DNA from: Volvox africanus
Taxonomy: Eukaryota > Chlorophyta > Chlorophyceae > Chlamydomonadales > Volvocaceae
Assembly (NCBI GenBank): GCA_030268105.1
Contig: BSDZ01000078.1
Coordinates: 1,116,001 to 1,180,000 of the forward strand
DNA length: 64,000 nucleotides
Reading direction: 5' to 3'
Below are positions 1 to 18,600 of this stretch, in pieces. A program made the position numbers and the translations under genes. Positions within the stretch are counted from its first letter, which is position 1. Each line of letters starts with the position of its first letter. The notes under the pieces are model-generated. The model worked only from the letters and a program-made list of their open reading frames with translations, searched no databases and was not told where the DNA came from.

Positions 1-206
1 ATCCATGTCGATTCCAGGTCGTTTCTGTTTTCCTGCTTTTCTGTCCCGGTGAAATGTGTTTTTCCCCTTTCCCTCCCCCACCCGACCCTCACGACGGTTA
101 TTCCTCGTTTCTCCAGTATCAACACCAGGATTCGTTTCATCCGACTCCCCCCCCCCCCGCGCCTGCCCCATGAACTGCATGGGGATGGGGATGGATATTA
201 CCGCAG

Positions 207-5002
<4,796 letters not shown>

Positions 5003-5545
5003 CTAGGGGAAAGAGGAGGAGCGGGATGCGGATGCAGGGAAGCGAGCGGCGGAGGGGAAGAGTGTGAGGCACGCAGCTCTTAGCGTATTTTGCAGTACGC
5101 GTGGGCAGGGGGTGAGGGGGGGGAGGGGAAGATGAATGGTGGGATGAAGACAAAGGATCCTGGGTATTGTACGACCTTACGAGGCCTTATGTAGTTTTAG
5201 GAGCTTAGGGTCTCCCTGGCCGCTTCCGCCTTCACTTCAGCGATCCCCCGGGGTCCACCCGGGAGGGGATATGCGCGTGTTCGTGTGCGTGTGTGTGTGT
5301 GTGTGTTTGGGAGGGGAAAGAGGAGAGGCGGGCGCCAATTTGCGTGTCTGCTTGTGCTTCAGTTCTCCGGTACGCGTCCCCTCGGGTGCCGAGTGGGCAC
5401 TTTCCAAATCGCACATGTCTTCTTCGAGGTGGCAGTCAGCTGGGAATAAGGGAGCTTGCCGTTTGTGTGTGTTTTAAACTCCCTCTGTCGGTGCACGGTA
5501 CGTTCAGAAGGGCTTAGCACCTGAAAACCCGTACAGATGTACATA

Positions 5546-5550
5546 TGTAA
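5546..5550 (+). terminator. TGTAA poly(A) signal, candidate for ELP3
   Basis: First TGTAA on the + strand after the ELP3 stop at 5002, giving a 3' UTR of about 0.55 kb. TGTAA is the established volvocine and chlamydomonad polyadenylation signal. Assignment to ELP3 rests on position only. Confidence 0.6.
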
Positions 5551-7907
5551 ATGAGCTGTACAATACGACATGGCGCGAAGGGCAAAAACTGGTGATATGG
5601 TCCCGAATGTGGAGAGCAGACGGTGACGCGCTTCGAAGCGTCCTTCCAATCCGTTACAACGATAATATCTGAAGATCAGTGCTTCATAAAAAGTCAAAAA
5701 ATGATTCATTATCAGCATAAGTCAATAAGTAAAAGTCCAAGCTGCCTATATGCCGGCCCGTACGATATTCGTACGTCCGCACGTACGACATTGTACGAAC
5801 GGAAGAACAAACACATACAAATACGAACACATTCAAGTGAGTCCCGTCCGAAGTGTTCCGTCGTCCACAGCGCCCGGCGCACAGCACAATTCGCAGACCG
5901 CCTACCATTACCCATCACTACCTTTCTATAACGAATTATCCTAAACTTAAGTCAACCAGCAGCGACATCCAAAGCCTAGGAATGGGAAACCCCAAGTGAG
6001 GAGTCACAGTTCAACAGCCCGTCTGTCCGTTACGACGAGCATACATGCACACATATGGTGATCAGTGAAGTCAGTCGCAAGTCCCTCTCTCATGCTGTTA
6101 TGCTGCTCAGGTCCCACTTCCCACCAAAGGTCGAGACGTCAGAAGATAAGTGACTGTGACGCATGTGATGCCTCACTAAAGCCATCATCACGACATCGCC
6201 GCCACGCTGCCGATTTGGACGCCGATGTCAACGCCGATGTGGAGACACTTTGGATTTATACCATAGCGAGGCTTCCTTCCAATCCAGTCCCCCTCAGCCA
6301 TCATCAACACAATGCTAATCAGCAAGCAGGCGTCGTGCAGCTACCCTCCCTACCCTATCCGCCACCACCGCGGCAACACGCAGAAGTCCAAACACCCATC
6401 GTACACCGCCAGCCACATTATGCCCGTCGCGAGATGTGCAAGTGACAAAAGTGATCATGTCCATCATGTGATTCCATCATGGGAAGCCAAGTCAGTTCGT
6501 TTTTTGCCGCCGTACGAAATCATACGTCATCTCTCGCCGCCCTCGTACACACGCACGCGCGTGCATACACACACTCTTCTCCCTCTCTGGTGTGCCGCCA
6601 ACCCGCTCAGTCAACAAAAGAAGGGCAACATGGCAGTCCGCTGCAATCGTCCGTGCGCCCAGTCCATGGCATAACGCGAAACTGGACAAAGACCAGTCGC
6701 CAATCTGTCTAATTGATGAGGTCAAGCTTTTAGGAGGAAACGGAAAACCGTGTAAACGTCGTACGCATACACATACGGACACACAAGATTTCACCCGATT
6801 AGTTGCTAAGTTGGGACTACATACGCATATGCATCGTCGTACGCCACGTACGGCAACCGCTGTCTGGTTTGGCGTCCGGTTCTACACATTCCGTATCAAA
6901 CCTTTGTGTGCCGTACTGTCTCCCAGGGACAGGTATCTTCCTTGTTCTTCTCTCTCCTTTCTTGAAACTGATCCCAGCCTTCGCGAATCCCACCTGACTG
7001 TGCTCCCATGCCCCTTCCCCCCTCCCTCTCTCTCTCCAGGATTGGATGAAGCAATCCCACACCGCCAATCTCCCGCCTCAACGCTGCGCCTCTACGTCTA
7101 CCTCTACCGCCACCTCTCGACAATTATGAAAGGTGTCGTACAGCAAAATCACCAAGACCATTATCCTCCATCAACTAAACAACAAAAAACATCATAAAGA
7201 TAGCACTAGCAACTATGGCACGACATATACAAAAACGACTCCATGCACGATTTATAGCAAAGCTTCTGCAGTCGGGTTATAGGTTGCAGGTTCTGATGCC
7301 CCCCCCTCCCCGCCCCGCCCCCTGCCCCTTCCACCTCCCCCCCATCCCTTCACCTAATAGCTGTCAATCGGACATAAGGGTTGGTCAAACATTACGACTT
7401 CATTTGAACCAAAGGCGCCAATAAGGTGCGTTTCTGTGCCCCCACGGGTCGTTGCCCGGGTCATACCTCTCCTCTATCCCTAAGTACGGACAGTACGGCA
7501 TCATCGTACAACATCATCGTATGTCTGCATGGGATCGTACGTCCCCAAGGAGCGCTGCAAAAGGGGGTGGGTTGGGATACCATTATCCCCCGTTGAGACC
7601 TCAATGGAGACCTCATGGAGACCGCGCACAGGTCCAAGCGGTCACTAGACGTGTGGTAACTTGGAGGGCGGCCTGCGGTCGGTTGGATTTAGTCCCGCCC
7701 GTCCCGACCCAGATCACATTCTGAATTTTAGGACGGGGTATTAAACAAGTCTGCTGCCTCGTCGCCTGCTCCTTTCATTTTTCTGTTCTGCTAAACCCTA
7801 TTTGATCTTGACAAGGCAGCCGCTAGCAGCAGCGGCCAGTCCTCACACCAACACCAACACCAACACCAACGCAACAAATGCTTTTGACACTTTTCAAACA
7901 CCATTAT
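5551..7907. other. intergenic stretch, no recognisable gene
   Basis: About 2.4 kb between the ELP3 poly(A) signal and that of the next (minus) gene. It holds short CA/TG runs, a C-rich tract near 7300-7345 and many GTAC-centred words. Open frames up to about 200 codons (for example 6592-7197 +) show no domain, no intron/exon pattern and no codon bias like the neighbouring genes. I see no tRNA, rRNA or transposon here. Confidence 0.55.
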
Positions 7908-7912
7908 TTACA
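7908..7912 (-). terminator. TGTAA poly(A) signal of the giant STAND gene
   Basis: TTACA on the + strand (TGTAA on the minus strand) is the first such signal after the minus-strand stop at 8168-8170. It implies a short 3' UTR of about 255 nt. Confidence 0.6.
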
Positions 7913-8167
7913 AGAAGGAAAACTCGAGCTACTCCCCGAAACCCTAAGCAATAAGAATGATGATGAGAACTACGGGATGGTCTATTCTCTCTTTCGATCC
8001 GCCGCTGCATTCTGTTCAAAACTCCGCCGCCGCTGCTGCGGAGGGGTAGCCTCTGTGGTGGCTTCTCGCGGCTGTGGTCCGAATGTGATCTGAATATGAT
8101 CTGAGTGGCCCGAGATTCCCTGATTCCCCCCCTCCTCCTCCCCCGCCCGCGACCTCATTCCTCATCT

Positions 8168-8435
8168 CTATCCCCTGCGCCGCCCTCCTCCTCTGCCGCC
8201 GCCAGCACCAGAGCGGCCGCCGCCACGGGTAACCACTCGAGGTGATGAACTCCGGCCATCCACGACGAAGCTGCCGATGCGGCTACTGCCGGTGCCGCCG
8301 CCGCCGTCGCCGCTGGCGGCCGAGGCGGCTGCTGCTGCGGGGGCGCCACTTCCCTTCGCATCCCCAGTGGCTGTCTTGACGCCAAGACTCCCAACGGGCC
8401 GGGGGATACCCCGCCGCGGCGGCAAGGAGTTCTGT

Positions 8436-8474
<39 letters not shown>

Positions 8475-9653
8475 GGCTGTCGCTGCGGCTGTGGCGGAAG
8501 CACGTAGCTGGTTGTTATTCCGGCGGCTGCAGCTGCGGAGGGAAGGCTGGGAACGGCAGTCGTGATGGTGATGCGCCTGTGAATGGCGCTGTAGCTCCCG
8601 ATACGGCTGCTATTGCGGTTATTGCTATTACGGGGAAGCTGCGGGGAAGCAGCGCCGACGCTGGTACGGCTGCTACTGCCATGGCTACCGACGCCGTTGC
8701 GCGGCCTGCTCACGCCACTGCCGCCGCCGCTGCGGCGACTGACATTTCGCGCTAGGAAAGGTGTGCCGCTGCCGCTGCCACCAACGGTACTATTGCTGTG
8801 CATGGCGCCGTAGCTACCGCTACTGCCCGCCATGCTGATACGGGAGGAGCCGCGGCCGCCGGTATAGTTGGCACCCCCCGTGGTTCCGCCGCTGCCGGTG
8901 CTGCGACCTCCGACAGTGGCTGTGGTACGGCGACTCACGCTGGTACTGTAGCCGCCATGGGGGCTCTGCGGCCCCGTCCCCGTCCCGTTGCCGTTACCGC
9001 TGCCAGTGCTATTCCGGCCCGCACCGAAACTGCCGTCACTGCTGATGCGAATGCCGCCGCCGCCGCCGCCGCCGCCGAGCAGCACTGAGCTGCCGCCGCC
9101 ACTGCCGCTGCCAAGGCGACCGCTAACTCCAAGAGCCGGCGGCATCGTTCCGCTGATGCTGTTCGTACGTGTCGTACGGCTGTCGATGCCGCTCGGCCTG
9201 CCGCTACCGCTAATCGTACGGTTGCGCCCGCCGTTGATGCGGCCTTCAAGTCCCCTTCGGCTGTCGCTGGCGGTGCCGCCGTCGCTTCCACTCCGGACGC
9301 CCACTAAGACGTCGCCGCTGTGCATGAGCATCCCCGCGGCCTCCTCGTCGTCTTGCTCGAAGCCGTACGAGCTGCCGGTGACGTCGCCGCCAAGGGACCG
9401 GGTACTGCTTTTCACAAAGAGCGGATTATGCATCTTAACACCGTCCCTTGGGTCGCACGGAGTTCCAGCAGCGGCGGCGCCGGCGGCCAGTAACCCGACG
9501 TCCACAGAGCTCTGCTGTACGATACTGCTGCCACCGCCGCCACCACCGCCGCCGCTACCGCCGGCGGCGGCGGCGGCCCCACCGCCATCGGTGCCGCCAC
9601 CGCTGCCGTCGGATTTGCCGCTGCCCATGCCCCATGCTGCCATAGCGATAGAC
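8168..9653 (-). other. final exon: Ser/Gly-rich tail with polyglutamine
   Basis: The last 495 codons of the giant gene are Gly/Ser-rich, with repeated basic-serine motifs (SSRIGS appears twice, SSRISM, SVSRRTT) and a polyglutamine run at about 8438-8473. RRGIPRPVG follows the polyglutamine on the protein, at about 8392-8418. No folded domain is visible. The frame is preferred over the other two because the SSRIG-type motifs recur in it and it follows exon 9912-16420 in phase. Confidence 0.75.
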
Positions 9654-12600
9654 CTGCTTGCATCCAATGAAGTCACCAAATGCAGGAATGCTGGGGAGTA
9701 AATAATAATATGCAACGATATACTTCTGCGACGCGGGCGGGGGTCGACAATGGGACATGTCAACTATTCTCTCTCTATCCTTGTGCTCTATTCATAGCAG
9801 AAGAGCGTGATACAGAGAAGCATCTCGCGCGGTGGTGGATTCATTTCTGGAAGCCATAAAAGACATCCCCAAGCGAACCAAACCAACGCAAGAGGCGCCT
9901 CCTCCACTTACTTCGCCTTCGCCCTCATCAAGTACACCGCTGTGTACGACCCAGCATAGCGGGCCGCCGGCGAAGTGACAGCGCCGTCATGGGTATCCGT
10001 TGCATCGGCATCGGCACGTGGCGGCGAGCTGACGGTGTCATGGATGCCGTACGCCGGCGAGGAGTACAACGTCCATGCGGCCGCAGCCGCTGGATCTTGT
10101 ACATCGAGGCCGGGACCTCCTCCGCCGCTGGAGCTGCTGCCGCTGACGATCATACCTGCCGGCGCAACTGCCGCCACCGTCCATCTGTGCCGCGGCGGCC
10201 GCGGCGGCGGTGACGGAGGCGGCGCCGTCATGGCAGTCGTGACGGTCCCACCCAATTGGGTCGGCGTCGGGATGCGGCTGCTGCTCCGGTCAGCGCGTTG
10301 ACCGCTTCCATTACCGGATGGCGGCAGCGGGATGCGGCAACTTTCTCCTGAGCCGTTCGGCTTCCCGGCCGAGCCGCTCGGCGGCCTTGGCGCTCCAGGC
10401 GTCTTAGGATCTGAGTCCACGTCAGCGGTACGGAAGAAAGAATACGATGGCACGTGACGCTGTACTGCAGTCGCTGTGGTCCTTCCCGACCGCGTACGGT
10501 CCCTGGGCGACGTTGACGTTGACTTTGGCGATGCAGTCGATGAAGATCTGGGGGCATAGCCCCCAGAATATGTTCGGCTTTTGCGTAGTATCGGTGAGGC
10601 TGAGACGCCGACCCCCGCCCCCGCCCCCGTCCCCGCCAGGCGAGTTCTGGGCGAAGTGGGTGAGGCAGGCGCTGCCCAGGAACGGAACCGGCTCTTGGGG
10701 GAGGAGGTCAGAGTGGTTGATGCCGACGTCCCTCCTGAACTCACGCGGCTTCTTGGTGGTAAGCTAAAACCCGACGGGTGTGATGCGCCGCCGCCGCCGC
10801 CGCTGCCGACACTGCCGCCACCGCTAATTACGCGGCGTTTCGGTGATAGAGGCGCCGCCGGCGCTCTATCCGACGCCATGATGTGCGCTGCAGACGATAG
10901 CGGTGCGGCGAAAAGCTGTGGGGCCGCTCCGCCTCCGCTTGTACGGCCCTTGGGCGACGATGCCCTGGATGCGGTCGCGGATTGCCACGCAGCACCTGCC
11001 ACTGCCTCCATCCCCATGCCCCTGTCCTCGTCCACTTGTTTGTCATCTTCACGAACCTGCGCCGGATCAGACGCTCCCGCCCTCGCTGCCGCTGCCGCCG
11101 CCACCACCACGGCTGGCGCCGCCACGAGCACATTTCCCGATTCAGATCTGGGTCGGGTACCGGAGCCGCCCAAGTGCCCCCCGTCACCATCCGTAACCAT
11201 GCTGCCGAAGGCTCCAAGCGCCTTGCTGCTTGTGACTGAGATCTGCGCCGTACCTGCCGATGACTTTGCGCCCACCTCACCGCTCGTGGCATCGCGACTG
11301 CAAAATGCGCTCGCTATCTTCGCCTCAGCTACTGCTGTGGTGGCTTTTGCTGCGATTGCGGCTTCGGCGAAGGCGGAGGTTGCTGCCATCGTGCCGTTTG
11401 GGATCTCGGCTGTTTGACACGCCGCCGCCATCACCGCCGCCGCTGCCGCCGAATGCAGGTCATGCTGCTTGGTGCCTTGGTTGCCTTGGCGCTGGCCCGG
11501 CGTCTTGCTCCGCCCTTCTTCCCATCGGTCGTCAGCTGTATCCTTATCATGCATAAGGCCCTCCGCTGTTGATTTCGCAACGAGCCCTAGAAAGGGGCTG
11601 CAGTCTGTGAGCCCGGACTCCAGGGAGGGCAATGTAAGGCCCAAGGGCGGCATCCCCATTACGGAGTGGCTTTCTTGTGGGCTTTCAAAACCGGCCTCCG
11701 GCAACTGCTGTTGTCTGCCTGACGTTACTGCAGCCCCCGATAATGGCTGCTGCTGTTGGTGCTGTTGCTTTTGGTTATCTTTGTTATGTTGTTGGTTATG
11801 ATGGTTATGATGGTTATGATGATAATGATGATATTGTTGTGATTGATTGTGTTGTGTTGTATCCTCTGTGGTCCTTGTTGCGGCCCCGGTCACGCCCGGC
11901 ACACTGACGATGGAAGCTTCTGGAATCACGAGCGCCGCGTCGAAGGATGTGATGGCGCGTTCGAATGACGGCGCGTTGTGAGGGAGGTAGGCCACCGGCG
12001 CCGAGGCTGATGGTGGACATGAAGTAGCCCCCTGACCAGCAGGCGGGGAGGAGGGGGGAGCAGGAGCAGCCGGAGAAGGAGACAGGGTAGCGGTTCGCAA
12101 ATGCCCAACTCCTGAGCCGGGATGGTAATCGATTCCGTATAAGGCCCCGTCGACACATGATGACCCCACGGTGGATTCGAATGGACTATCTGGGCCCTTC
12201 ACAGCCTCCGCTGGAACTGCTGCTGCTGCCGCCGACGCCGCTGGTTCCGTCGCCCTGCCACCACTCGAGACGGCGGCAGCGGCGATATCAGCGCCGCCAG
12301 TAGTAGCAGCAGCAGCAGCCGAAATGCCACCGGAACATCCCCCGGGAACGTAGGTAGCGCTACTGCCTACGCATCCGGGGAGGGAGTCCGAGGGCGGCAG
12401 TAGCAGCCCTGGTGCAGCTATCGGGGGGTTGTTATGTGTGGCGGCGACGGCGAGGGTGGCGGCGGGGGCGGTGCCAAACACAACAGATCCTACGCCACCA
12501 GGATGAGGACGTTTACGGCTCGAAATGCCATCACTATCATCATTACCAGCAGCTGCAGCCACATTCGCAGCTTCTGTGTCGTAACCTCCTTCTCCGCCCG

Positions 12601-15600
12601 CCAGTATCGTGGACGAGCAATCAGGCTTTGTGCAGTCCCCGCCTGCCATCTGGCTTTGCTGCCGGTTCAGTAGGGGCGGTGGCAGCGGCTGCTGCTCCCA
12701 GGCCGTTGAAGGGAAGGGCGCCGCAGCGCCGCCGGTAAATACTAGGTGCTTGTCCAAGGTACTTTGAACCATGGGACTTCGACCCATGGGACTGTGACCC
12801 ATAGAACTGTGACCCATGGGACTCCCGGTATTGGTGGGTGAGGGCGACACGAAAACGTCCACTCCCGCCGACGCACTCAGCGGTGTGGCCACGCCGCTGT
12901 GTCCCTCACCCACAAGGAGCTCCTCGGAGGGGGGGGCTTCAAGAGCTCCGCTACCGCCGCCGGCGACACCAACGCGGGTCGGAGAGCTGGCAGCGGCCAA
13001 TTCACCGGCCCCTGCACTACCTGGCAAGCTGGGCTCCTCCTCCTCCTCCTCCTCCTCCTCCTCTTGTTCCTCCTCCTCCACCCACTCCTTTTCCCTCTCC
13101 TCCTCCCCCACCTCCGCCCCCTCTTGCTGCGCCGCTATCCTCCCTTCGGAGCGGAGGTTGCGGAGATCTTCTGGATGCGGGTCGCCGCCGCCGCCGTCAC
13201 ATCCAGGAACCTCATTGACGGCATTGAGTCTGTCTTGTTGTCCTTCAGGTCTTGCCGCCGCCGCCGCCACGCCGTCTGCGATGCTGGCGGACAGAGCGTC
13301 CACAGTATCCGTCCTTTTTTCTGCTACTGCTGCTACTGCTGCTCCTGTAATTGCTGTTGCTCCTGGTCTCGATGGAATCAATGCTTCATCTAATAGCGGC
13401 GGTGGCGGTGGCGGTGGCGGTGGCGGCGAAGGTGGCGGCGAAGGTGGGGGCGAAGGCGTGCTCGTGCTCGTGCCCACCACCCCTTCCGCTGCCATTTCCA
13501 CTCGTTCCGCTGCCCGCATTGCCACCAACAAGTCAGTCCTTTTGAACACGCCTATCTCTGTCAATGCTGCTGCATCAGCAGCGGAGGAGGTGGGAAGAGG
13601 TGTCGGGTCCAGGGTGGCGGCGGCGGCGGCGGACCCAATCAGGTCGTAGAGAGTTGCACGCGCCATCGCCGACTGAGACACCGCTGCTGGCGGCGGCGGC
13701 GGCGGCGGCGGCGGCAGGTCGGGGGTGCTGTCTCCGTGACCTGACGCCAACGTAGAATGACGTCTCGGGGAAGGAGGCTCTACAAAACAATTACCAACGG
13801 CCTCCGTCAGTACGGCCTTGCCCCCCACTGCTTCCACTTCCAGTTCTGCTCCCATGCCACCTTCTCCCCCCTCATATTTCCCCCTGCCATTATCTTGTCT
13901 TCCCTCCGGTGCCTCCGCAGCCGCATCTTCGTGTTGGTGCTGGTCCTGCGGCGGCGGCTGCGGCGGCGACGGTGGGGACGGCATATGCACAGTGCTTACA
14001 ACCGGTACGGTAAACCGACTCCGGATCGGTGATAATGTTGCCGCCGCCGCCGCCGCTGCCGCCACTGCCCAGTCTTCCTGAAAATCTCCGGCTTGTGCTT
14101 CGGCTGATGCTTCGGCGCTCCCAGAAGTGTAGTCCAGAGGGCCAGTAGCGGCGGCGGCGGCGGCCCCGCCAGCGACGGCGCTGCCGATCAATGGGCCGGA
14201 CCCAGCGGACGTTGACTTGGGCACATCCACTGGATCGCTGAAGCGGAGCTCCCTGGGTCGTGGCGTGTTGGGCGACGAGTCCGCGGGGCAGCTAGTAGCC
14301 CACGACAGCCAAGGGGCCTTATGATGCTCCAGCTTTGACTGGCCTGGCGTTGTCGTCGGAGTAGGGAACACGATGCCGCCACGTAAGGCCCGAGAGTCTT
14401 GGGCCGTCCGCCCCTCCGTCGGCGAATATGCGAACCAGGACATCTGCGCGAGTGGGACCCCGGAGCGGGGGGTGGCGTCACTCGGAGCGGCGTAGCCGCC
14501 GCCAGGGGGGGTGCTCATGTTGCTGTTGGACGGAGCCGAGGCTGACGAGGCAACGGCGGCGGCAAGGGTAGCGGCGGTGGCAAGGGTAGCGGCGGTAACA
14601 TCGAAGCTGCTGGTCACGGCGGCGGCGGCGGCGTGCAGAGGCGGCTGGGGTAAGCTGAGCCCGGGACTATAGGGCCCGCCTGCGCTGTCGGAGATGCTAC
14701 TGCTGTTGACGGTGGGTGAGGTGTACCGTTTCGGCAAAGGACGAGAGGGGTGGAGGGGATCGGGGAAGTGCGAGCTGCCTAAGAGGCGAGCTCGCTGCGG
14801 GGTGGGCCATGGGTCGATGTTGTCGGCGGCAGTGTCGGTGGCGGTAGCAGTAGTGGCAGTGACGGCAGTGGTGGCAGTGGTGGCGCTATCCCCGGTAACG
14901 GTACTCGGCACTGCCGCAGATGGGTCCGGCAGCGACAGCGGAAGCTGTATACCAACGCCCTCAAGGAATATGTCCCTCGAAGCTGTTAGCAAGGCCTCGT
15001 CTCGCGCCTCAGCAGGCAGCGGTGGGGGCGCCGCCGCCGCCGCCGCTGTCCCTATCGGGGCCGACGGTGTCGGCGTTGGCGGTGCCACAGCCTCAGCCTC
15101 AGCGCCCGCTATAGCCGTCAGGCTTCCGGCCTCCCGCTCTTTTCCCGCGGCGGCAGCGAACTCCTCCGGCGCATCGGCCCACATTTCCGGCGGTACTACA
15201 GAATCCAAACGGGCCATCGCCGAACCGGAGGAGACCCGACCCGCCTTGACCAATGATGACTCATCACCTTCCTCCTCCACAGCCGCGAGTTGCAATACCG
15301 GTTTCCGGCAATCCGTAGTGGGGCCAATCCCCCCCGGCGGCGCCACTTGCTTCGGAGGCGTTGCCATGATAGCGCTGCCACCGCTGGCGGCAGTGGCGGA
15401 GGCGAAGTGCTCAGATCTGCCGGACGGCCATGCGGTCGCCGCCGCCACTGCGGCGCGATCAGCGCCGCTGTCAAGACGTGAGCTCGGCGACGCCGCGGGG
15501 CTCCAATTCATTGGCCATTTCGCGTCCGATGACGCGGCATGCGGCGACGGTGACGTCTCGTCAAAACCTACGGGGGCACTATCCACGGGCGCCAGTGGCG

Positions 15601-18600
15601 GTGGGTACGACACGTGATGAACCAAAGTACCTCCGCCGCCGTTGCCACCGCCGTCGCCACCGCCGCTACTGTTAGCACCGCCGCCGCTGACGGATGCGGC
15701 AACGGTGTTTGCCCCCACCATTCGGGATGAGAAGATACGCTGCACTGACGGCCAGCCCGGCGAATCCGACAAGCACCTGGGGCTACCGCCGGCTACTCGC
15801 GCGTTGACGGAGTCGTCCCGGGTCCCAAAATCCCCATCTTCCGGGGAAAGCAATACCAGCAGCGGGGAGGGATTGAGTAGTGATGAAGGGTTACGCCCTG
15901 GAGCGGTACTCCGTGGGCTTCCGGCCGTATCGTCGCCGTCAGGCTCCATGCCGTCGGGCAGCGGAACTTGTATGATTGGCGACCGGTGCAGTAATGTCGT
16001 ACCGCCGTGAGACCGCGTCGTACGCGGCGTCCCACGGGTATGTGGGCTACGCTGATGGCGTTTCTGGCTCCTTTCGCTCCCATCCGCGCTGTTTTGCACC
16101 GAGGGCCGTTCTCTGCCGTCGGCAGAGATGGGGGCGGTGGTGGCGGCGGCGGCGGAACCAGTCGCCGCCACCGCTGCCGCCTGTACCCGTGGCACCAATG
16201 GCAACTGGGACGACGCGGCGTCGGCCAAGCTCTCCAAAACGACTGCCTGTGTTGGACGAGGCCGTATGACGGCGGCGGCGGTGGTGGCATCGTACGCGGC
16301 TGCAGCTACCATGGCGGCGTATATACGTACGGCATGTGCCTGCCGTATGACAGCTGCCGCCGCCGCGGGCTTGTTTTTTAGTCGCAGGGCTAGGGCCACC
16401 AGCGCGAGGCACTCCACCACCTGTAAAACGGTCACGCAGGACACGTGCATCGACATAACCAGTACGAAAAAATACGGAAGCAATACATGTTCCGACTTCC
16501 CAGAGCCTTACTTAAGGACGATGTAAGGGGTCGAAAAAGGACCGCATACGGGGTGATAGATAGTGCCTTAACGTCAGATAGTATTTACAACTGTTGATCT
16601 CAAACCGCGCTGCTGCATCACTGACCCATGGGTCGAGACGCCATTGACCCGTGGTCAAACTCTTCCTCACCTGCGGCGTGCCGTCCCCCAGGATCTCCAG
16701 CACGATGCCCAAGGCCACGAGCCCACAGCTGAGCGCGTCGTCGGGCTGATTGCGGCCAATCATGAGCGCCCCACGGGCCACTTCTACTTCCGCCACGTCC
16801 AAGTTGAACTTTCCCTGTGAGTTGCCGTACACCAGCCGAATATATCCTCAGACAGTACAACATAGTCTCAGGAGTAGAACATAAGGAGTAGGAACAGGAA
16901 GGGCTATGTCGTACAACCTGGCGGCGGCGATTAGACCTACGGGTCATTCATTCATTTCGTACCTGGGACAGCTGCTGTAAGTACAAGCAGTCCTTCAACT
17001 GCATCTCCAGGGCCCGATAGGACTTAGCTGGCGACATCGAGTGCCCATCAGTTCGCCGGCCGATGTGTGGCCGATGGCCGGCAGCGGCAGCGGCAGCGCC
17101 GTCAACCGGCGACCCTGGAGCATTCTCTGGACTACACCGCGCCGCCGCCAGCATCGCTCGTCCAACTCGGAAGTGACTTTGGCCGTACAATTGCATCAGC
17201 AGCGTGGCGGCCATTTCGTACTGCACCATTGCTTCCGCTGGAGGACGGTTCCGGAGCAAGTACAGATCCCCCAGCTGCATTCGTGCCTGCGCCCCCTCCA
17301 GGGATTGCGCCATGCCGCTGGCGGCTAGGAGCTCCAGGAAGGCCTCGAGGTGGCGGGTGGCGGTGTCGTACCTCTTCTGCGCGGCTGCCAGCTCGGCGTG
17401 TGCGAGGATGAGCTGCGCGACCTGTAAGATGCCGGCAGTATACGGCAGCATATGACGGTGAGTTTGGCATCGGGAGACAGGTTCAGGACACCTTTCATTG
17501 CAACAAATGCAATAAGTTGATATCCTTAAAAGCTATTCAATTAATGTTCACAATGCACATCTGCCCCTAACGACCGCTGATATGAGAGCTCCTCCGGCAC
17601 CTTCAGGGACGGCCCGTGACGAACGCTCATAGACAGTGTTTGCAAACAAAACAAAGATACGTAAGCTATCGGAAATTGTCGCCGCCACGGCCTGTTTTAT
17701 AACTTTAGGTAAAATATATAAAAGGCTCCAATAAAAACAAATCACAAATAAAAAATATATTTTATATATTCACACAAATTAAAACACTAACCTGCGGTGG
17801 CACCCGGGAGATACCCGGCCTCTGACGTGGTGACAGCGGGAACCTTCCTGGAGCCATCCCGCCTCCTCCCCCTCCGACGGAAGCGCTGCCGACACGCGTC
17901 ACGGCTCTTCGGCCGCCGCCGCTCCCGCCGTTCAACCCGCCGCCAGCGTTGCCGCCGCTGCCATTGTCTCCTCCTCCACCGCCGCCGCCGCCGCCGCCCG
18001 TCGACTTTGCCCGTGGCTGGGCGGCCGCCGCCACGTTGAATTCAACCAGCGCCGCCAGTGCGGGGTAGAGCTGTACCGCCAATGCCTCCGCGGCTGTCAA
18101 CTGCTGTACGGCAGGCTGTAGCGCCATGAGATGAATGTGAGTGCGCGCTGCGGTAACGTAAGCGGTAAGGCGCTTGTGGGGTGATGGAAGCCACATCACC
18201 AGGCGCGCGAGGTCCAGGGAGACCCGAGCGAGCTGACCCGGCAGTAGCACATGGCGACAGATGTTGTTGAGATGGCGCGTCATGACTGAGGGGTATGGTT
18301 CCAGAGGAAAGGGGAAAGGGGGCTTAGTCTTGGGAGGTCAGTCCTGGTCGCTCCCCTCTCCCTCCCTCGGTATTGAGACAGGGGGCTTAACTTCACGGGG
18401 GTCTGTGTCACACGGCAAAGGAAGTAGCTGCCGTACCTGTGGCAAAGGCTACGGCTGTAGCACTGGACGGCGAAATTCGGTTGATCCAGGCGGGCACCAG
18501 CAGGAGCGCCCGGTCCGCCAGCGCTCGGCTGTTGTTGAAAACGCGCAACGCCGCGACGCGGCAGCCATGGGCGTACAGCTCACTGACCTATGGGTCAATC

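Noticed and set aside
1..206. Short Pro-rich ORFs at the left edge
   Set aside because: Best read as the end of an ELP3 intron ending in CCGCAG at 206; the conserved AVRYSEES sequence begins at 207.
6592..7197. 201-codon + ORF between ELP3 and the STAND gene
   Set aside because: No domain, His/Thr-rich from CA repeats, no algal codon bias, no splice structure and no homologue I recognise.
10581..15617. Several + strand open frames of 90-307 codons (10581-11417, 12816-13649, 14694-15617)
   Set aside because: They are antisense mirrors of the 6.5-kb minus exon, produced by GC-rich third positions. The minus frame joins flanking exons in phase; these do not.
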